This document shows positions 22,871-33,827 of a DNA stretch of 64,000 nucleotides, piece by piece. Position 1 is the first letter of the stretch. Every line of letters starts with the position of its first letter. The notes below the pieces were generated by a model. The model did no database searches, had not been told where the DNA came from, and saw nothing but the letters and a program-made list of their open reading frames with translations. A program made the position numbers and the translations under genes. The stretch is from assembly GCF_015680705.1 (NCBI RefSeq), contig NZ_JADNYP010000002.1, forward strand, positions 248,001 through 312,000. Direction: 5' to 3'. Source of the stretch: Pseudomonas fulva. Lineage in GTDB: Bacteria > Pseudomonadota > Gammaproteobacteria > Pseudomonadales > Pseudomonadaceae.

Positions 22871-24244
22871 CTAGAAGAAACTCAGCCCTACATGGAAGAG
22901 CTTCTCCACATCGCGGATGTACTTCTTGTCGACCACGAACAGAATCACATGGTCGCCTGACTCGATCACCGTGTCGCCATGGGCGATCAGAACCTGCTGG
23001 TCCCGGATGATCGCACCGATGGTGGTGCCTTCTGGGAGCAGGATATCGCCTATCGCCTTGCCGACCACCTTGCTCGAGCGGGCATCGCCATGGGCGATCG
23101 CCTCGATGGCTTCGGCCGCGCCACGCCGCAGCGAATGCACGCTGACGATGTCGCCACGGCGCACATGGGCCAGCAAGGTACCGATGGTCGCCAGCTGTGG
23201 ACTGATGGCCACGTCGATTTCGCCGCCCTGGACCAGGTCGACGTAGGCCGGGTTGTTGATCAGGGTCATCACCCTGCGGGTACCGAGCCGCTTGGCCAAT
23301 AGCGACGACATGATGTTGGCCTCGTCATCGTTGGTCAGCGCCAGGAAGATGTCGGCCTGGGCGATGTTCTCCTCGACCATCAGGTCGCGGTCCGAGGCGC
23401 TGCCTTGCAGGACCACGGTACTTTCCAGGTTGTCGGACAGATGCCGGCACCGGGCCAGGCTCTTCTCGATGATCTTTACCTGATAGCGACCTTCGATGGC
23501 TTCGGCCAGACGTTCGCCGATTTGCCCGCCGCCGGCGATGACCACCCGCTTGTTGCTTTCGTCGAGTCGGCGCAGCTCGCCCATCACGGCACGGATATCG
23601 TGCCTGGCGGCAATGAAGAAGACCTCGTCGTCGGCCTCGATGACCGTATCGCCCTGAGGCTTGATCGGCCGGTCACGGCGGAAGATCGCCGCGACCCGGG
23701 TGTCCACGTTCGGCATGTGCGCACGGATCTGGCGCAATTGCTGGCCGACCAGCGGGCCACCGTAGTAGGCCCGGACCGCCACCAGCTGAGCCTTGCCCCG
23801 AGCGAAGTCGATGACCTGCAGGGCGCCGGGGTGTTCGATCAGGCGGCTGATGTAGTTGGTCACCACCTGTTCCGGGCTGATCAGTACGTCGACCGGGATG
23901 GCCTCGTTGTCGAACAGTTCCTTGTGAGTCAGGTAGGACAGTTCACGGACCCGGGCGATCTTGGTCGGAGTGTGGAACAGGGTGTAGGCAACCTGGCAGG
24001 CGACCATGTTGGTCTCGTCGCTGTTGGTGACAGCGACCAGCATGTCTGCATCGTCGGCACCGGCCTGGCGCAATACGGTCGGTAGCGAGCCGCGCCCTTG
24101 CACGGTACGGATGTCCAGGCGGTCGCCCAGGTCGCGCAGGCGGTCGCCATCGGTGTCGACCACGGTGATGTCGTTGGCTTCGCTGGCCAGGTGCTCGGCC
24201 AGGGTACCGCCAACCTGACCGGCGCCAAGGATGATGATCTTCAT
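22871..24244 (-). CDS. trkA: Trk potassium uptake system NAD-binding component TrkA
   Basis: Peripheral membrane regulator that gates TrkH/TrkG potassium channels in response to nucleotides. The 457 residues form two RCK repeats. The first Rossmann motif is [10 protein letters not shown] near residue 7; the second is [10 protein letters not shown] near 240. Each is followed by a TrkA-C domain, the last ending [10 protein letters not shown]. The ATG overlaps the rsmB stop by four bases, so it is part of the fmt-rsmB-trkA transcript. Confidence 0.97.
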   Translation of the reverse strand: MKIIILGAGQVGGTLAEHLASEANDITVVDTDGDRLRDLGDRLDIRTVQGRGSLPTVLRQAGADDADMLVAVTNSDETNMVACQVAYTLFHTPTKIARVRELSYLTHKELFDNEAIPVDVLISPEQVVTNYISRLIEHPGALQVIDFARGKAQLVAVRAYYGGPLVGQQLRQIRAHMPNVDTRVAAIFRRDRPIKPQGDTVIEADDEVFFIAARHDIRAVMGELRRLDESNKRVVIAGGGQIGERLAEAIEGRYQVKIIEKSLARCRHLSDNLESTVVLQGSASDRDLMVEENIAQADIFLALTNDDEANIMSSLLAKRLGTRRVMTLINNPAYVDLVQGGEIDVAISPQLATIGTLLAHVRRGDIVSVHSLRRGAAEAIEAIAHGDARSSKVVGKAIGDILLPEGTTIGAIIRDQQVLIAHGDTVIESGDHVILFVVDKKYIRDVEKLFHVGLSFF

Positions 24245-25575
24245 CCGCTAGTCCCTTCGCTGTGCCGCTGAGCGTGAGCGGCGATCTTGATCAGCTTGGC
24301 ATAGTAGAAACCGTCGTGGCCGCCTTCTTCGGCCAGCAGCTGGCGCCCATGGGGCTGGCGCAGGCCGGCGTCGGTCGTCAGGTCGAGCTCGCGGGCACCC
24401 GGGGTACGGGCCAGGAAAGCCTCGATCACCTCGGTGTTTTCCGTTGGCAGGCTGGAGCAGGTGGCATAGAGCAGCACGCCGCCGACTTCCAGGGTCGGCC
24501 ACAGGGCATCGAGCAGCTCGCCTTGCAAGGCTGCGAGCGCGGCAATGTCATCGGGCTGGCGGGTCAGCTTGATGTCCGGGTGGCGGCGAATCACGCCGGT
24601 CGCCGAGCAGGGTGCGTCCAGCAGGATGCGCTGGAACGGCTGACCATCCCACCAGCTGGCGGTATCGCGGGCATCGCAGGCCAGCAGTTGCGCATCCAGG
24701 CCCAGGCGCTCGAGATTCTCGCGCACGCGTGCCAGGCGCTTGGCTTCCAGATCGATGGCCAGCACCGCGCCGAGGCCGGGCTGCGCTTCGAGCAGGTGGC
24801 AGGTCTTGCCCCCCGGTGCACAGCAGGCATCCAGCACCCGTTGGCCTGGCGCCAGGTCGAGCAGGTCGGCGGCCAGCTGCGCGGCTTCGTCCTGGACACT
24901 GATCCAGCCCTCGGCGAAGCCGGGCAGGCTGCGCACGTCGCAGGCCTGAGCGAGCACGATGCCATCGCGGGAATGGCGGCATGGGGTGGCCTCGATGCCG
25001 GCTTCGGCGAGCAGCGCCAGATAGGCATCCCGGGCGTGGTGGCGGCGGTTGACCCGCAGAATCATGGGCGGATGGGCATTGTTGGCCGCGCAAATGGCTT
25101 CCCAGCGCTCGGGCCAGGATGCCTTGAGCGCCTTCTGCAACCAGCGCGGATGCGCGGTACGCACGACCGGATCGCGTTCCAGGCCGGCCAGGATGGTTTC
25201 GCCCTCGCGTTGCGCACGACGCAGCACGGCATTGAGCAAACCCTTGGCCCAGGGTTTCCTGAGCTTGTCGGCGCAGCCAACGGTTTCGGCGATCGCCGCA
25301 TGGGCGGGAATACGGGTGTGAAACAGCTGGTACAGCCCCACCAGCAGCAACGCCTGCACGTCGCTGTCGGCGCTCTTGAAAGGTTTCTGCAACAGTTGCG
25401 CGGCCAGCAGGTCCAGCCGGGGCTGCCAACGGGCCGTACCGAAGGCCAGGTCCTGGGTCAGGCCACGATCGCGTTCGTCGACCTTGTCCAGTTGCGCGGG
25501 AAGCGAGCTGTTCAACGATGCCTTGCCGCTCAGGACAGCGGCCAGGGCGCGGGCGGCAGCCAGGCGCGGATTCAT
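24241..25575 (-). CDS. rsmB: 16S rRNA (cytosine(967)-C5)-methyltransferase
   Basis: SAM-dependent methyltransferase that modifies C967 of 16S rRNA. It has 444 residues: a NusB-like N-terminal domain (about 1-140) and a Rossmann methyltransferase domain. The SAM motif [10 protein letters not shown] lies near residue 248. The D-A-P-C-S-A-T-G-V motif (release cysteine) and [10 protein letters not shown] (nucleophile cysteine) follow. It overlaps fmt by four bases upstream and trkA by four bases downstream. Confidence 0.97.
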   Translation of the reverse strand: MNPRLAAARALAAVLSGKASLNSSLPAQLDKVDERDRGLTQDLAFGTARWQPRLDLLAAQLLQKPFKSADSDVQALLLVGLYQLFHTRIPAHAAIAETVGCADKLRKPWAKGLLNAVLRRAQREGETILAGLERDPVVRTAHPRWLQKALKASWPERWEAICAANNAHPPMILRVNRRHHARDAYLALLAEAGIEATPCRHSRDGIVLAQACDVRSLPGFAEGWISVQDEAAQLAADLLDLAPGQRVLDACCAPGGKTCHLLEAQPGLGAVLAIDLEAKRLARVRENLERLGLDAQLLACDARDTASWWDGQPFQRILLDAPCSATGVIRRHPDIKLTRQPDDIAALAALQGELLDALWPTLEVGGVLLYATCSSLPTENTEVIEAFLARTPGARELDLTTDAGLRQPHGRQLLAEEGGHDGFYYAKLIKIAAHAQRHSEGTSG

Positions 25576-26504
25576 TGGCCCAGTACCTTGCCGCTGGCGA
25601 ATTTATCGCGGCGGCTGTTGAGCAGGTCGGCGAAGCTCAATGGCTTGCCACCTGGCAGTTGCAGGCGCGTCAGGCGCAGCGCCTGTTCGCCACAGGCGAC
25701 GACCAGGCCGTCCTTGGTGGCGGCCAGTATTTCCCCAGGCGTGCCACTACCTGTGGACAACTCGGCGGCGAGCACCTTGACGGTCTCGGCGTCCAGCGTG
25801 CTATGGCAGACCGGCCAGGGATTGAAGGCACGAACCAGGCGTTCGAGTTCTGCAGCCGGAAGGCGCCAGTCGATCCTGGCTTCGTCCTTGTCGAGCTTGT
25901 GGGCATAAGTGGCCAGGTGGTCATCCTGCACTTCCCCTGGCAGCGAGCCTTCAGCCAGTCCGGCGATGGCCTGCAGCACCGCCGCAGGTCCCAGGTTCGC
26001 CAGGCGGTCGTGCAGGCTGCCGCCGGTATCGTCGCTGCCGATCGGCGTGCTGACCTTGAGCAGCATCGGCCCGGTGTCCAGGCCGGCTTCCATGCGCATC
26101 ACGGTGACACCGCTTTCGGCGTCGCCCGCTTGCACGGCGCGCTGGATCGGCGCGGCCCCACGCCAGCGTGGCAGCAGCGAGGCGTGGCTGTTGATGCAGC
26201 CAAGGCGCGGGATGTCCAGAACCGCCTGCGGCAGGATCAGGCCATAGGCGACCACCACCATCAGGTCCGGTGCCAGCGCCTGCAGTTCGGCCTGGGCCTG
26301 GGCATCACGCAAGGACGGCGGTTGGAAGACCGGAATGTCATGGGCCAGCGCCAGTTGCTTGACCGGGCTGGGCATGAGCTTCTGGCCGCGACCGGCGGGG
26401 CGGTCTGGCTGGGTATAGACAGCCACCACGTCATGGGGACTGTCGAGCAGGGCCTTGAGGTGTTCGGCGGCGAACTCAGGGGTACCCGCAAAGACGATGC
26501 GCAT
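25572..26504 (-). CDS. fmt: Methionyl-tRNA formyltransferase
   Basis: Formylates initiator Met-tRNA with 10-formyl-tetrahydrofolate. The 310-residue protein starts [12 protein letters not shown]. The formyltransferase signature [16 protein letters not shown] (about 107-122) contains the catalytic asparagine and histidine. The C-terminal tRNA-binding domain follows. It is paired with def as usual, although a terminator-like hairpin separates the two here. Confidence 0.97.
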   Translation of the reverse strand: MRIVFAGTPEFAAEHLKALLDSPHDVVAVYTQPDRPAGRGQKLMPSPVKQLALAHDIPVFQPPSLRDAQAQAELQALAPDLMVVVAYGLILPQAVLDIPRLGCINSHASLLPRWRGAAPIQRAVQAGDAESGVTVMRMEAGLDTGPMLLKVSTPIGSDDTGGSLHDRLANLGPAAVLQAIAGLAEGSLPGEVQDDHLATYAHKLDKDEARIDWRLPAAELERLVRAFNPWPVCHSTLDAETVKVLAAELSTGSGTPGEILAATKDGLVVACGEQALRLTRLQLPGGKPLSFADLLNSRRDKFASGKVLGQ

Positions 26505-26520
26505 GGTGTTCTCGCTTGCA

Positions 26521-26552
26521 AAAGAAAAAGGCTTGCCGGAGCAAGCCTTCTG
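26521..26552 (-). terminator. Terminator-like hairpin between def and fmt
   Basis: A 9-bp perfect stem (26528-26536 with 26541-26549) with a four-base loop is followed, on the minus strand, by a T-rich run. It ends about 20 bases before the fmt start, so def transcription may stop or be attenuated before fmt. Confidence 0.7.
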
Positions 26553-26563
26553 GATAGTGGGGG

Positions 26564-27070
26564 TTACGCTTGCTGGCGGTGCTGCTTTTCCAGCTTCTTC
26601 TTGATCCGGTCACGCTTGAGCTGCGACAGGTAGTCGACGAACAGCTTGCCGTTGAGGTGATCGCACTCATGCTGGATGCACACGGCGAGCAGCCCTTCGG
26701 CGATCAGCTCGTAGGGTTTGCCGTCGCGGTCGAGCGCCTTGACCTTGACCTGCAGCGGGCGGTCGACGTTCTCGTAGAAACCAGGCACCGACAGGCAACC
26801 TTCCTGGTACTGGCCCATGTCCTGGGTCAGCTCTTCGAGCTCGGGGTTGATGAAGACCCGAGGCTCGCTGCGATCTTCGCTCAGGTCCATGACGATCACG
26901 CGCTTGTGGACATTGACCTGGGTGGCGGCCAGGCCGATGCCGGGCGCCTCGTACATGGTTTCAAACATGTCGTCGATCAGCTGGCGCAGGGCGTCGTCGA
27001 CTTCCGTCACCGGTTTGGCGACGGTGCGCAGGCGCGGATCCGGGAATTCGAGGATGTTCAAGATGGCCAT
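26564..27070 (-). CDS. def: Peptide deformylase
   Basis: Metalloprotease that removes the N-terminal formyl group of new proteins. It has 168 residues and three intact family motifs: [17 protein letters not shown] (metal cysteine) and Q-H-E-C-D-H-L-N-G (metal histidines and catalytic glutamate). ATG at 27070 gives [11 protein letters not shown]; a longer ORF upstream adds a non-family leader. It is divergent from dprA. Confidence 0.97.
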   Translation of the reverse strand: MAILNILEFPDPRLRTVAKPVTEVDDALRQLIDDMFETMYEAPGIGLAATQVNVHKRVIVMDLSEDRSEPRVFINPELEELTQDMGQYQEGCLSVPGFYENVDRPLQVKVKALDRDGKPYELIAEGLLAVCIQHECDHLNGKLFVDYLSQLKRDRIKKKLEKQHRQQA

Positions 27071-27209
27071 AGTCTGTGACGTACTGTGCGTTCGGTTGAA
27101 AACTGAACACACATAATAAAGGGAATCGTGGCATTCGGCACCTGGCAAAGCTCGGCTAGGGTATGAGCGGCCGTCTGTACACACATGTGATGGACAGCTT
27201 TTCAAATCA

Positions 27210-27230
27210 TTATCAACAGAGTTATCCACA
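27210..27230 (+). promoter_or_regulatory. Tandem DnaA boxes upstream of dprA
   Basis: A one-mismatch box TTATCAACA (27210-27218) and an exact TTATCCACA (27222-27230) lie three bases apart, 46 bases before the dprA start. Tandem spacing suggests real DnaA binding and possible control of dprA or def. Confidence 0.55.
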
Positions 27231-27275
27231 GGTTGTCAGCCTGGGACGAACCTGTGTCGATCAAGGAAGATCCGC

Positions 27276-28373
27276 ATGTCCAGCCCTGCTTTTCCAGACT
27301 GTTCCCCCGCCGAGCTCGAAGCGCGCCTGCGTATCCATCGTCTGCCCGAGCTGGGTCCGCAGCGCTTTCGCACACTGATCCAGGCCTTCGGCAATGCCTC
27401 TTCGGCCCTGGGTGCGCCTGCCAGCGCCTGGCAGGCGCTGGGCCTTCCGCCAGCCTGCAGCGAGGCCCGCCGCAGCCCCGAGGTACGTGACGGTGCCGCC
27501 GCGGCAATGGCCTGGCTAGAGCGGCCGAACCAGCATTTGCTGATGTGGGACGATGCCGCCTACCCGCCCTTGCTGGCGGAAATCGATGCACCGCCACCGC
27601 TGCTGTTCGTGGCAGGCGACCCGCAGCTGCTGGAGCGTCCACAGCTGGCGGTCGTCGGCAGCCGCCGCGCCTCGCCGCCAGCGCTCGACACCGCGGCGGC
27701 GTTTTCCCGCTGCCTGGCGCAGGCAGGTTTCTGCATCACCAGCGGCCTGGCCCTGGGTATCGATGGGGCTGCCCACCAGGCGGCGATGAAAGCCGGTGGA
27801 CATACCATCGGGGTGTTGGGAACAGGCTTGCAGAAACTTTATCCACAGCGCCACCGCAGCCTGGCGCAAGCCATGATCGACGTCGGTAGCGCGGTGGTTT
27901 CCGAGTTCCCGCTGGACGCCGGTCCGCTCGCTGGCAACTTTCCGCGACGCAACCGGATCATCAGCGGCTTGTCGCTGGGTGTGCTGGTGGTCGAGGCCAG
28001 CCTGGCCAGCGGCTCGTTGATCACGGCGCGACTGGCGGCCGAACAGGGACGCGAGGTGTATGCGATTCCCGGCTCGATTCATCACCCTGGCGCGAAAGGC
28101 TGTCATCAGTTGATCCGCGACGGCGCCCTGCTGGTGGAAAGCGTCGAGCAGATCCTCGACAGCTTGCGTGGCTGGCAGAACTTGCCGCCGGCGCCTGTGG
28201 AAAATCCCTCCCATCCCTTGCTGGCGCTGCTGCACGCGGCGCCCCAGACTGCCGAAGGGCTGGCCCATGGCAGCGGCCAGCCGCTTGCCCAGGTGCTGGC
28301 CAGCCTGACGGAACTGGAGCTGGAGGGGCGGGTCAGCAACGAAGCCGGACGTTGGTTTGCCCGGTGCGTCTGA
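27276..28373 (+). CDS. dprA: DNA-processing protein DprA
   Basis: Single-stranded DNA binding protein that loads RecA on incoming DNA in natural transformation. It has 365 residues. The Rossmann-like core holds V-V-G-S-R-R-A-S (near 127), [12 protein letters not shown], and [14 protein letters not shown]-terminal winged-helix domain (about 300-365) follows. AAGGA precedes ATG 27276. An exact DnaA box lies inside the gene at 27839-27847. It precedes tsaC by 35 bases. Confidence 0.96.
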   Translation: MSSPAFPDCSPAELEARLRIHRLPELGPQRFRTLIQAFGNASSALGAPASAWQALGLPPACSEARRSPEVRDGAAAAMAWLERPNQHLLMWDDAAYPPLLAEIDAPPPLLFVAGDPQLLERPQLAVVGSRRASPPALDTAAAFSRCLAQAGFCITSGLALGIDGAAHQAAMKAGGHTIGVLGTGLQKLYPQRHRSLAQAMIDVGSAVVSEFPLDAGPLAGNFPRRNRIISGLSLGVLVVEASLASGSLITARLAAEQGREVYAIPGSIHHPGAKGCHQLIRDGALLVESVEQILDSLRGWQNLPPAPVENPSHPLLALLHAAPQTAEGLAHGSGQPLAQVLASLTELELEGRVSNEAGRWFARCV

Positions 28374-28408
28374 GTAAACTGCACGACGAAATTCTCGGGA
28401 GAGCGAAC

Positions 28409-28966
28409 ATGGTCAGCAGTTGGCGTGTGCAACAAGCCGCGCGTGAGATTCGGGCAGGCGCGGTGATCGCCTATCCCACGGAGGCGGTCTGGGGCCTGGG
28501 CTGCGATCCATGGAACGAAGACGCGGTGTATCGCCTGCTGGCGCTCAAGTCGCGTCCTGTGGACAAGGGCCTGATCCTGGTGGCCGACAACATCCGCCAG
28601 TTCGACTTCCTGTTCGAGGGCTTCCCCGAAGCGTGGATCGACCGCATGGCCAGTACCTGGCCTGGCCCGAACACCTGGCTGGTACCGCACCAGGACCTGC
28701 TGCCCGAGTGGGTGACCGGCCAGCATGACACCGTGGCCCTGCGCGTGAGCGATCATCCCCAGGTCGGCGAACTGTGCGCCCTGGTCGGGCCGTTGATCTC
28801 CACCTCGGCCAACCCGGCAGGTCGCCCCGCTGCCAGGACCCGGCTGCGGGTCGAGCAGTATTTCCACGGCGACCTGGACCACGTGCTCGGTGGTGCGCTG
28901 GGGGGCAGAAAGAACCCGAGCGTCATTCGCAACCTGATCACTGGCGAAGTCGTGCGGCCAGGTTGA
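28409..28966 (+). CDS. tsaC: Threonylcarbamoyl-AMP synthase TsaC (YrdC/Sua5 family)
   Basis: Makes threonylcarbamoyl-AMP for the t6A37 modification of ANN-decoding tRNAs. The 185-residue protein has the YrdC fold with [11 protein letters not shown] (about 21-31), [11 protein letters not shown] and [11 protein letters not shown] 28409 gives [10 protein letters not shown], the short TsaC form; an upstream in-frame start would run into dprA. Confidence 0.95.
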   Translation: MVSSWRVQQAAREIRAGAVIAYPTEAVWGLGCDPWNEDAVYRLLALKSRPVDKGLILVADNIRQFDFLFEGFPEAWIDRMASTWPGPNTWLVPHQDLLPEWVTGQHDTVALRVSDHPQVGELCALVGPLISTSANPAGRPAARTRLRVEQYFHGDLDHVLGGALGGRKNPSVIRNLITGEVVRPG

Positions 28967-29163
28967 AGGGCCAGCCGAGGCCGGTCGCGCGGCGCCTGGC
29001 AGCGGCCCGGCGGCGCGCTACGGCGCGTCTGTCGGCCACGGTCGAGGATTGCGCGGCGCTGCCTGTGGACCCGCGTTGCGACACCTGCATCCCCTGCAGG
29101 AAGCTGGAATGCCCCAGCGAGCGTGCTGGAGCCTTCCTCGAAGCCTGTCTGACCGATAGCTAG
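28963..29163 (+). CDS. Possible small cysteine-rich protein
   Basis: A 66-residue reading frame would start at TTG 28963, overlapping the tsaC stop. The N-terminal half is arginine/alanine-rich. The C-terminal half has six cysteines, four in [12 protein letters not shown], a spacing suited to metal binding. No ATG or good ribosome-binding site is visible, although overlap with tsaC would permit coupling. The cysteine spacing is unlikely to be a coding shadow since no gene occupies the other strand. I do not recognise a family. Low confidence. Confidence 0.35.
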   Translation: MKGQPRPVARRLAAARRRATARLSATVEDCAALPVDPRCDTCIPCRKLECPSERAGAFLEACLTDS

Positions 29164-29252
29164 CGAAAGACCTACGGACCCTGTCGATTGCCTTGGGTTC
29201 GCATCGCCAGGCACTGGCGCAGCCGGGGGCCGCCAAGCGACCCCGAACCACT

Positions 29253-30230
29253 TCAGGGCAGCAGTACCGTCGACCCGACGGTGCGCCTGGCCGACAGCTC
29301 GCGCTGGGCCTTGGCCGCCTCGTCCAGCGGGTAGCGCTGCTGGATGTCCACTTTCAGCTTGCCGCTGGCGATCATGCCGAACAGGTCATCGGCCATGGCC
29401 TGGGTGTTCTGCGCGTTATCGGCGTAGGTCGCCAGGGTCGGGCGAGTGACGTAGAGCGAGCCCTTCTGCGCCAGGATCCCCAGGTTGACGCCGCTGACCG
29501 CGCCCGAGGCATTGCCGAAGCTGACCATCAGCCCGCGCGGCTGCAGGCAGTCGAGCGAGGTCAGCCAGGTATCGGCACCGACCCCGTCGTAGACCACCGG
29601 GCATTTCTTGCCCGCGGTCAGCTCGAGCACGCGCTTGGCGACGTCCTCGCGGCTGTAGTCGATGGTCTCCCAGGCACCCAGCGCCTTGGCGCGCTCGGCT
29701 TTTTCCGGCGAGCCGACCGTGCCGATCAGGCGCGCGCCGAGGGCCTTGGCCCATTGGCAGGCCAGGGAGCCGACACCACCGGCAGCAGCATGGAACAGGA
29801 TGATGTCATCCGGCTGCACGGCGTAGGTCTGCTTGAGCAGGTACTGGACCGTCAGGCCCTTGAGCATCACCGCGGCGGCCTGTTCGAAGCTGATGGCCTC
29901 GGGCAGCTTGACCAGGTTGGCCTCCGGCAGGGTGTGGACCTCGCTGTAGGCACCCAGCGGTCCGACCGCATAGGCCACGCGATCGCCGGCCCTCAGTCGG
30001 GTCACCTCCTCGCCCACCGCCTCGACCACGCCGGCGCCTTCGGTACCCAGTCCGGAAGGCAGCGATGGCGGCGCATACAAGCCATCACGGAAATAGGTAT
30101 CGATGAAATTCAGGCCGATCGCCCGGTTGCGCACGCGCACTTGTCGCGGGCCTGGGTCGGCTGGCTCGAAGTCCACCAGTTGCAGGACCTCCGGGCCGCC
30201 ATGCTGGGCGAATTGTATACGCTTGGGCAT
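29253..30230 (-). CDS. qor: Quinone oxidoreductase (zeta-crystallin-like, zinc-free MDR family)
   Basis: NADPH-dependent quinone reductase of 325 residues. The Rossmann motif A-A-A-G-G-V-G-S-L-A-C-Q-W-A-K lies near residue 148. N-F-I-D-T-Y near residue 41 and G-T-E-G-A-G-V-V-E-A-V-G are family segments. The catalytic zinc cysteine/histidine ligands of alcohol dehydrogenases are absent, which supports a quinone reductase. It is divergent from hemF with 134 bases between starts. The name comes from the family and the conserved P. aeruginosa context. Confidence 0.92.
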   Translation of the reverse strand: MPKRIQFAQHGGPEVLQLVDFEPADPGPRQVRVRNRAIGLNFIDTYFRDGLYAPPSLPSGLGTEGAGVVEAVGEEVTRLRAGDRVAYAVGPLGAYSEVHTLPEANLVKLPEAISFEQAAAVMLKGLTVQYLLKQTYAVQPDDIILFHAAAGGVGSLACQWAKALGARLIGTVGSPEKAERAKALGAWETIDYSREDVAKRVLELTAGKKCPVVYDGVGADTWLTSLDCLQPRGLMVSFGNASGAVSGVNLGILAQKGSLYVTRPTLATYADNAQNTQAMADDLFGMIASGKLKVDIQQRYPLDEAAKAQRELSARRTVGSTVLLP

Positions 30231-30328
30231 CTTGCACTCCTGTCGTCGGGCTCAGGGAAGGCTTTCTATCTGGCGCCTTTGCCGGCCTGTCGTCAACTGC
30301 GGCGCGCCGCCAGCCAGTGGTATGCTAG

Positions 30329-31276
<948 letters not shown>

Positions 31277-31302
31277 CCCTTGTGCATGACCCAGGAGCTT
31301 CC

Positions 31303-32127
31303 ATGGACCAGTACGTCGTTTTCGGCAATCCGATCGGCCACAGCAAGTCGCCATTCATCCATCGGCTATTCGCCAGGCAGACTGGCCAGGCGCTGGAATA
31401 CAGCACCGTGCTGGCGCCCATCGATGGGTTCAGCGATTGTGCCTTGGGATTCTTCAAGCAAGGCCAGGGGGCGAACGTCACCGTGCCGTTCAAGGAGCAA
31501 GCGTATCGCCTGTGCGACAGCCTGACGCCACGCGCGCGACGAGCCGCTGCGGTGAACACCCTGACCAGGCTGGAGGACGGTTCCTTGCAGGGGGACAACA
31601 CCGACGGTGCCGGGCTGGTGCGCGACCTGACGGTCAACGCCGGGGTCGAGCTGGCCGGCAAACGGATCCTGATCCTGGGGGCCGGTGGCGCCGTGCGCGG
31701 TGTGCTCGAGCCGATCCTGGCGCAACGGCCCAGGTTGTTGCTGATCGCCAACCGCACCGTGGAGAAGGCCGAGCACCTGGCTCTGGAGTTCGCCGACCTG
31801 GGAGCGGTGGTCGCCAGCGGCTTCGCCTCGCTCGATAAGCCGGTCGACCTGATCATCAATGCCACCTCCGCCAGCCTGTCCGGCGAGCTTCCTCCGCTTG
31901 CCGACAGCCTGGTCGAGCCTGGGCGCACGGTGTGCTACGACATGATGTATGGCAAGGATCCGACGCCGTTCTGCCAATGGGCCACGCGGCTGGGCGCGGC
32001 GAAGGTGCTCGATGGGCTGGGCATGCTCGCCGAACAGGCAGCCGAGGCCTTCGCAGGTTGGCGCGGGGTACGGCCAGAGACTGGCCCGGTACTGGAGGAG
32101 CTGCGCCGACAACTGGCCCAGGGATGA
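31303..32127 (+). CDS. aroE: Shikimate dehydrogenase (NADP+)
   Basis: Reduces 3-dehydroshikimate to shikimate in aromatic amino acid synthesis. It has 274 residues. [10 protein letters not shown] (about 8-17) binds shikimate; N-V-T-V-P-F-K has the catalytic lysine; G-A-G-G-A-V-R-G-V is the NADP site. ATG 31303 has CAGGAG six bases upstream. It is convergent with the SulP transporter, with 32 bases between stops. Confidence 0.96.
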   Translation: MDQYVVFGNPIGHSKSPFIHRLFARQTGQALEYSTVLAPIDGFSDCALGFFKQGQGANVTVPFKEQAYRLCDSLTPRARRAAAVNTLTRLEDGSLQGDNTDGAGLVRDLTVNAGVELAGKRILILGAGGAVRGVLEPILAQRPRLLLIANRTVEKAEHLALEFADLGAVVASGFASLDKPVDLIINATSASLSGELPPLADSLVEPGRTVCYDMMYGKDPTPFCQWATRLGAAKVLDGLGMLAEQAAEAFAGWRGVRPETGPVLEELRRQLAQG

Positions 32128-32159
32128 GCGTGGCCAGAGTCGGCTGGCCGGTTGCAGCC

Positions 32160-33731
32160 TCACCCCTGGCCATCGAAACGAATCGGGCACGCCTGCGCCC
32201 CTTCGAGCCTTTGCAGTTCCTCGATCACCTGTGGGCGGGCGCGCTGCAGGGTCAGGCTGCCTCCGGCACGCCTCAGCCGGCGCGCTTCGCGATGCAGCAT
32301 GTCCACGCCCGAATAGTCGATGAAGTTGATCTGCCGGGCGTCGATGATCACATGCGGGCCCTGGCAGCGTTGCAGGCGTACCTGCAGATAATGCGCGGCG
32401 CCGAAGAAGATCGAGCCGCCGACCCGTAGCACGTCGGCGTCGCCTTCCCTGCCCTGCTGCACGCGGGGCCGCGAGGTGCGCTTGAGGTAGAAGAACAGCG
32501 AGGCCAGCACCCCGGCATAGATCGCTGTCTGCAGTTCCAGCAGCAAGGTGGCGCCTGCCGTCAGGGCCATGACCGCGAACTCGGAGCGGCTGACCCGGAA
32601 CAGCGCACGAATGGCCCGATGATCGACCAGCCCCCAGCAGATCAGCAGGATGCTGCCAGCCATGGCCGGAATCGGCAGATGGGCGATCAGGCCGGCACCC
32701 GCCACGGCGAACAGTGCCACCCAGCCGGCCGAGAACACCCCGGCCATGGGCGAGCGAGCACCGGCGTCAAGGCTCAGCCCGGAGCGGGTGAAGGAACCGG
32801 ATGACAGGTAACCGGAAAAGAACGGGCCGATGATGTTCGACAGCCCTTGGGCGCGGATTTCCTGGTCGGCATCGATCAGCTGCTCGGAGCGAGCCGAGAG
32901 CGAGCGCGCGATGGACAGGCTGGTGACCAGCCCAAGCATGCCCACCGCCACCGCGCTGGGCAGCAGGCGCAGGAGCAGCTCCAGATCGAGCAGGGGCAGA
33001 CCGGCCAGTGGTGGCAGTTGTCCGACGAACGCCGGCACGCGCGGTACCTGGCCGAACAGGCTGGGCAGCGACCAGGCGGCCAGGCTGACCAGCACCAGGC
33101 TTATCAACAGGCCCGGCCAGCGTGGACGCCAGGACTTGAGCACAAGCCCGATCAACAGGGTGCAAAGGCCCAGGGTCAGCGAAGGCAGGTCCACTTCGCC
33201 TGCATGACGCGCCAGGTCCTGCACGCTCTTGAGTGCCGTCGCCTGGCTGGCCAGGTCTAGACCCAGCAGATTGGGCAACTGGCCCAGGGCGATCACCACC
33301 GCCGCGCCCAGGGTGAAGCCCAGGACCACCGAGTGCGAGACGAAATTGACCAGCGTGCCGAAGCGCAGCAGCCCGAGCAGCAGCTGGAATGCACCGCCGA
33401 GAAAGGTCAACAGCAATACCAAGGTGATGTAGTCGGCACTACCAGGCAGGGCCAGGGGGCTGATGCCCGCGTAGAGCACGATCGAGATCGCCGCGGTCGG
33501 GCCGCAGATCAGATGCCAGGACGAGCCCCACAGGGACGCCACCAGCACCGGAACGATGGCGGCGTACAAGCCGTATTCGGCGGGCAGGCCAGCGATCAGC
33601 GCGTAGGCGATCGATTGTGGCAGGGCCAGGATGGCGCCGCTCAGGCCGACCAGCAGATCCTGGCGCAGGCTGCGACGCGTCAGCAGGGGCAGCCAGTCGA
33701 GAAAGGGCAGCAGGTAGTTCGAGCGGCGCAT
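32160..33731 (-). CDS. SulP-family anion transporter with STAS domain
   Basis: Inner-membrane secondary transporter of 523 residues for sulfate, bicarbonate or another anion. About 10-12 hydrophobic helices start near residue 25. The family segment P-Q-S-I-A-Y-A-L-I-A-G-L-P-A-E-Y-G-L-Y lies near 38-56. A STAS domain occupies the last ~100 residues. ATG 33731 gives M-R-R-S-N-Y-L-L. It lies downstream of the choline-sulfatase and betaine-binding genes on the same strand, so sulfate export or uptake linked to choline-sulfate use is plausible but unproven. Confidence 0.9.
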   Translation of the reverse strand: MRRSNYLLPFLDWLPLLTRRSLRQDLLVGLSGAILALPQSIAYALIAGLPAEYGLYAAIVPVLVASLWGSSWHLICGPTAAISIVLYAGISPLALPGSADYITLVLLLTFLGGAFQLLLGLLRFGTLVNFVSHSVVLGFTLGAAVVIALGQLPNLLGLDLASQATALKSVQDLARHAGEVDLPSLTLGLCTLLIGLVLKSWRPRWPGLLISLVLVSLAAWSLPSLFGQVPRVPAFVGQLPPLAGLPLLDLELLLRLLPSAVAVGMLGLVTSLSIARSLSARSEQLIDADQEIRAQGLSNIIGPFFSGYLSSGSFTRSGLSLDAGARSPMAGVFSAGWVALFAVAGAGLIAHLPIPAMAGSILLICWGLVDHRAIRALFRVSRSEFAVMALTAGATLLLELQTAIYAGVLASLFFYLKRTSRPRVQQGREGDADVLRVGGSIFFGAAHYLQVRLQRCQGPHVIIDARQINFIDYSGVDMLHREARRLRRAGGSLTLQRARPQVIEELQRLEGAQACPIRFDGQG

Positions 33732-33827
33732 GGTCGGGTGTCGATCCTCGAAGCTGGAGGGACTCAGGGTGAAGGCAGTCGAGCCGAGCTGCAAGCATTG
33801 GCAAGTGCCCAGACCTCGGCCTGACCT

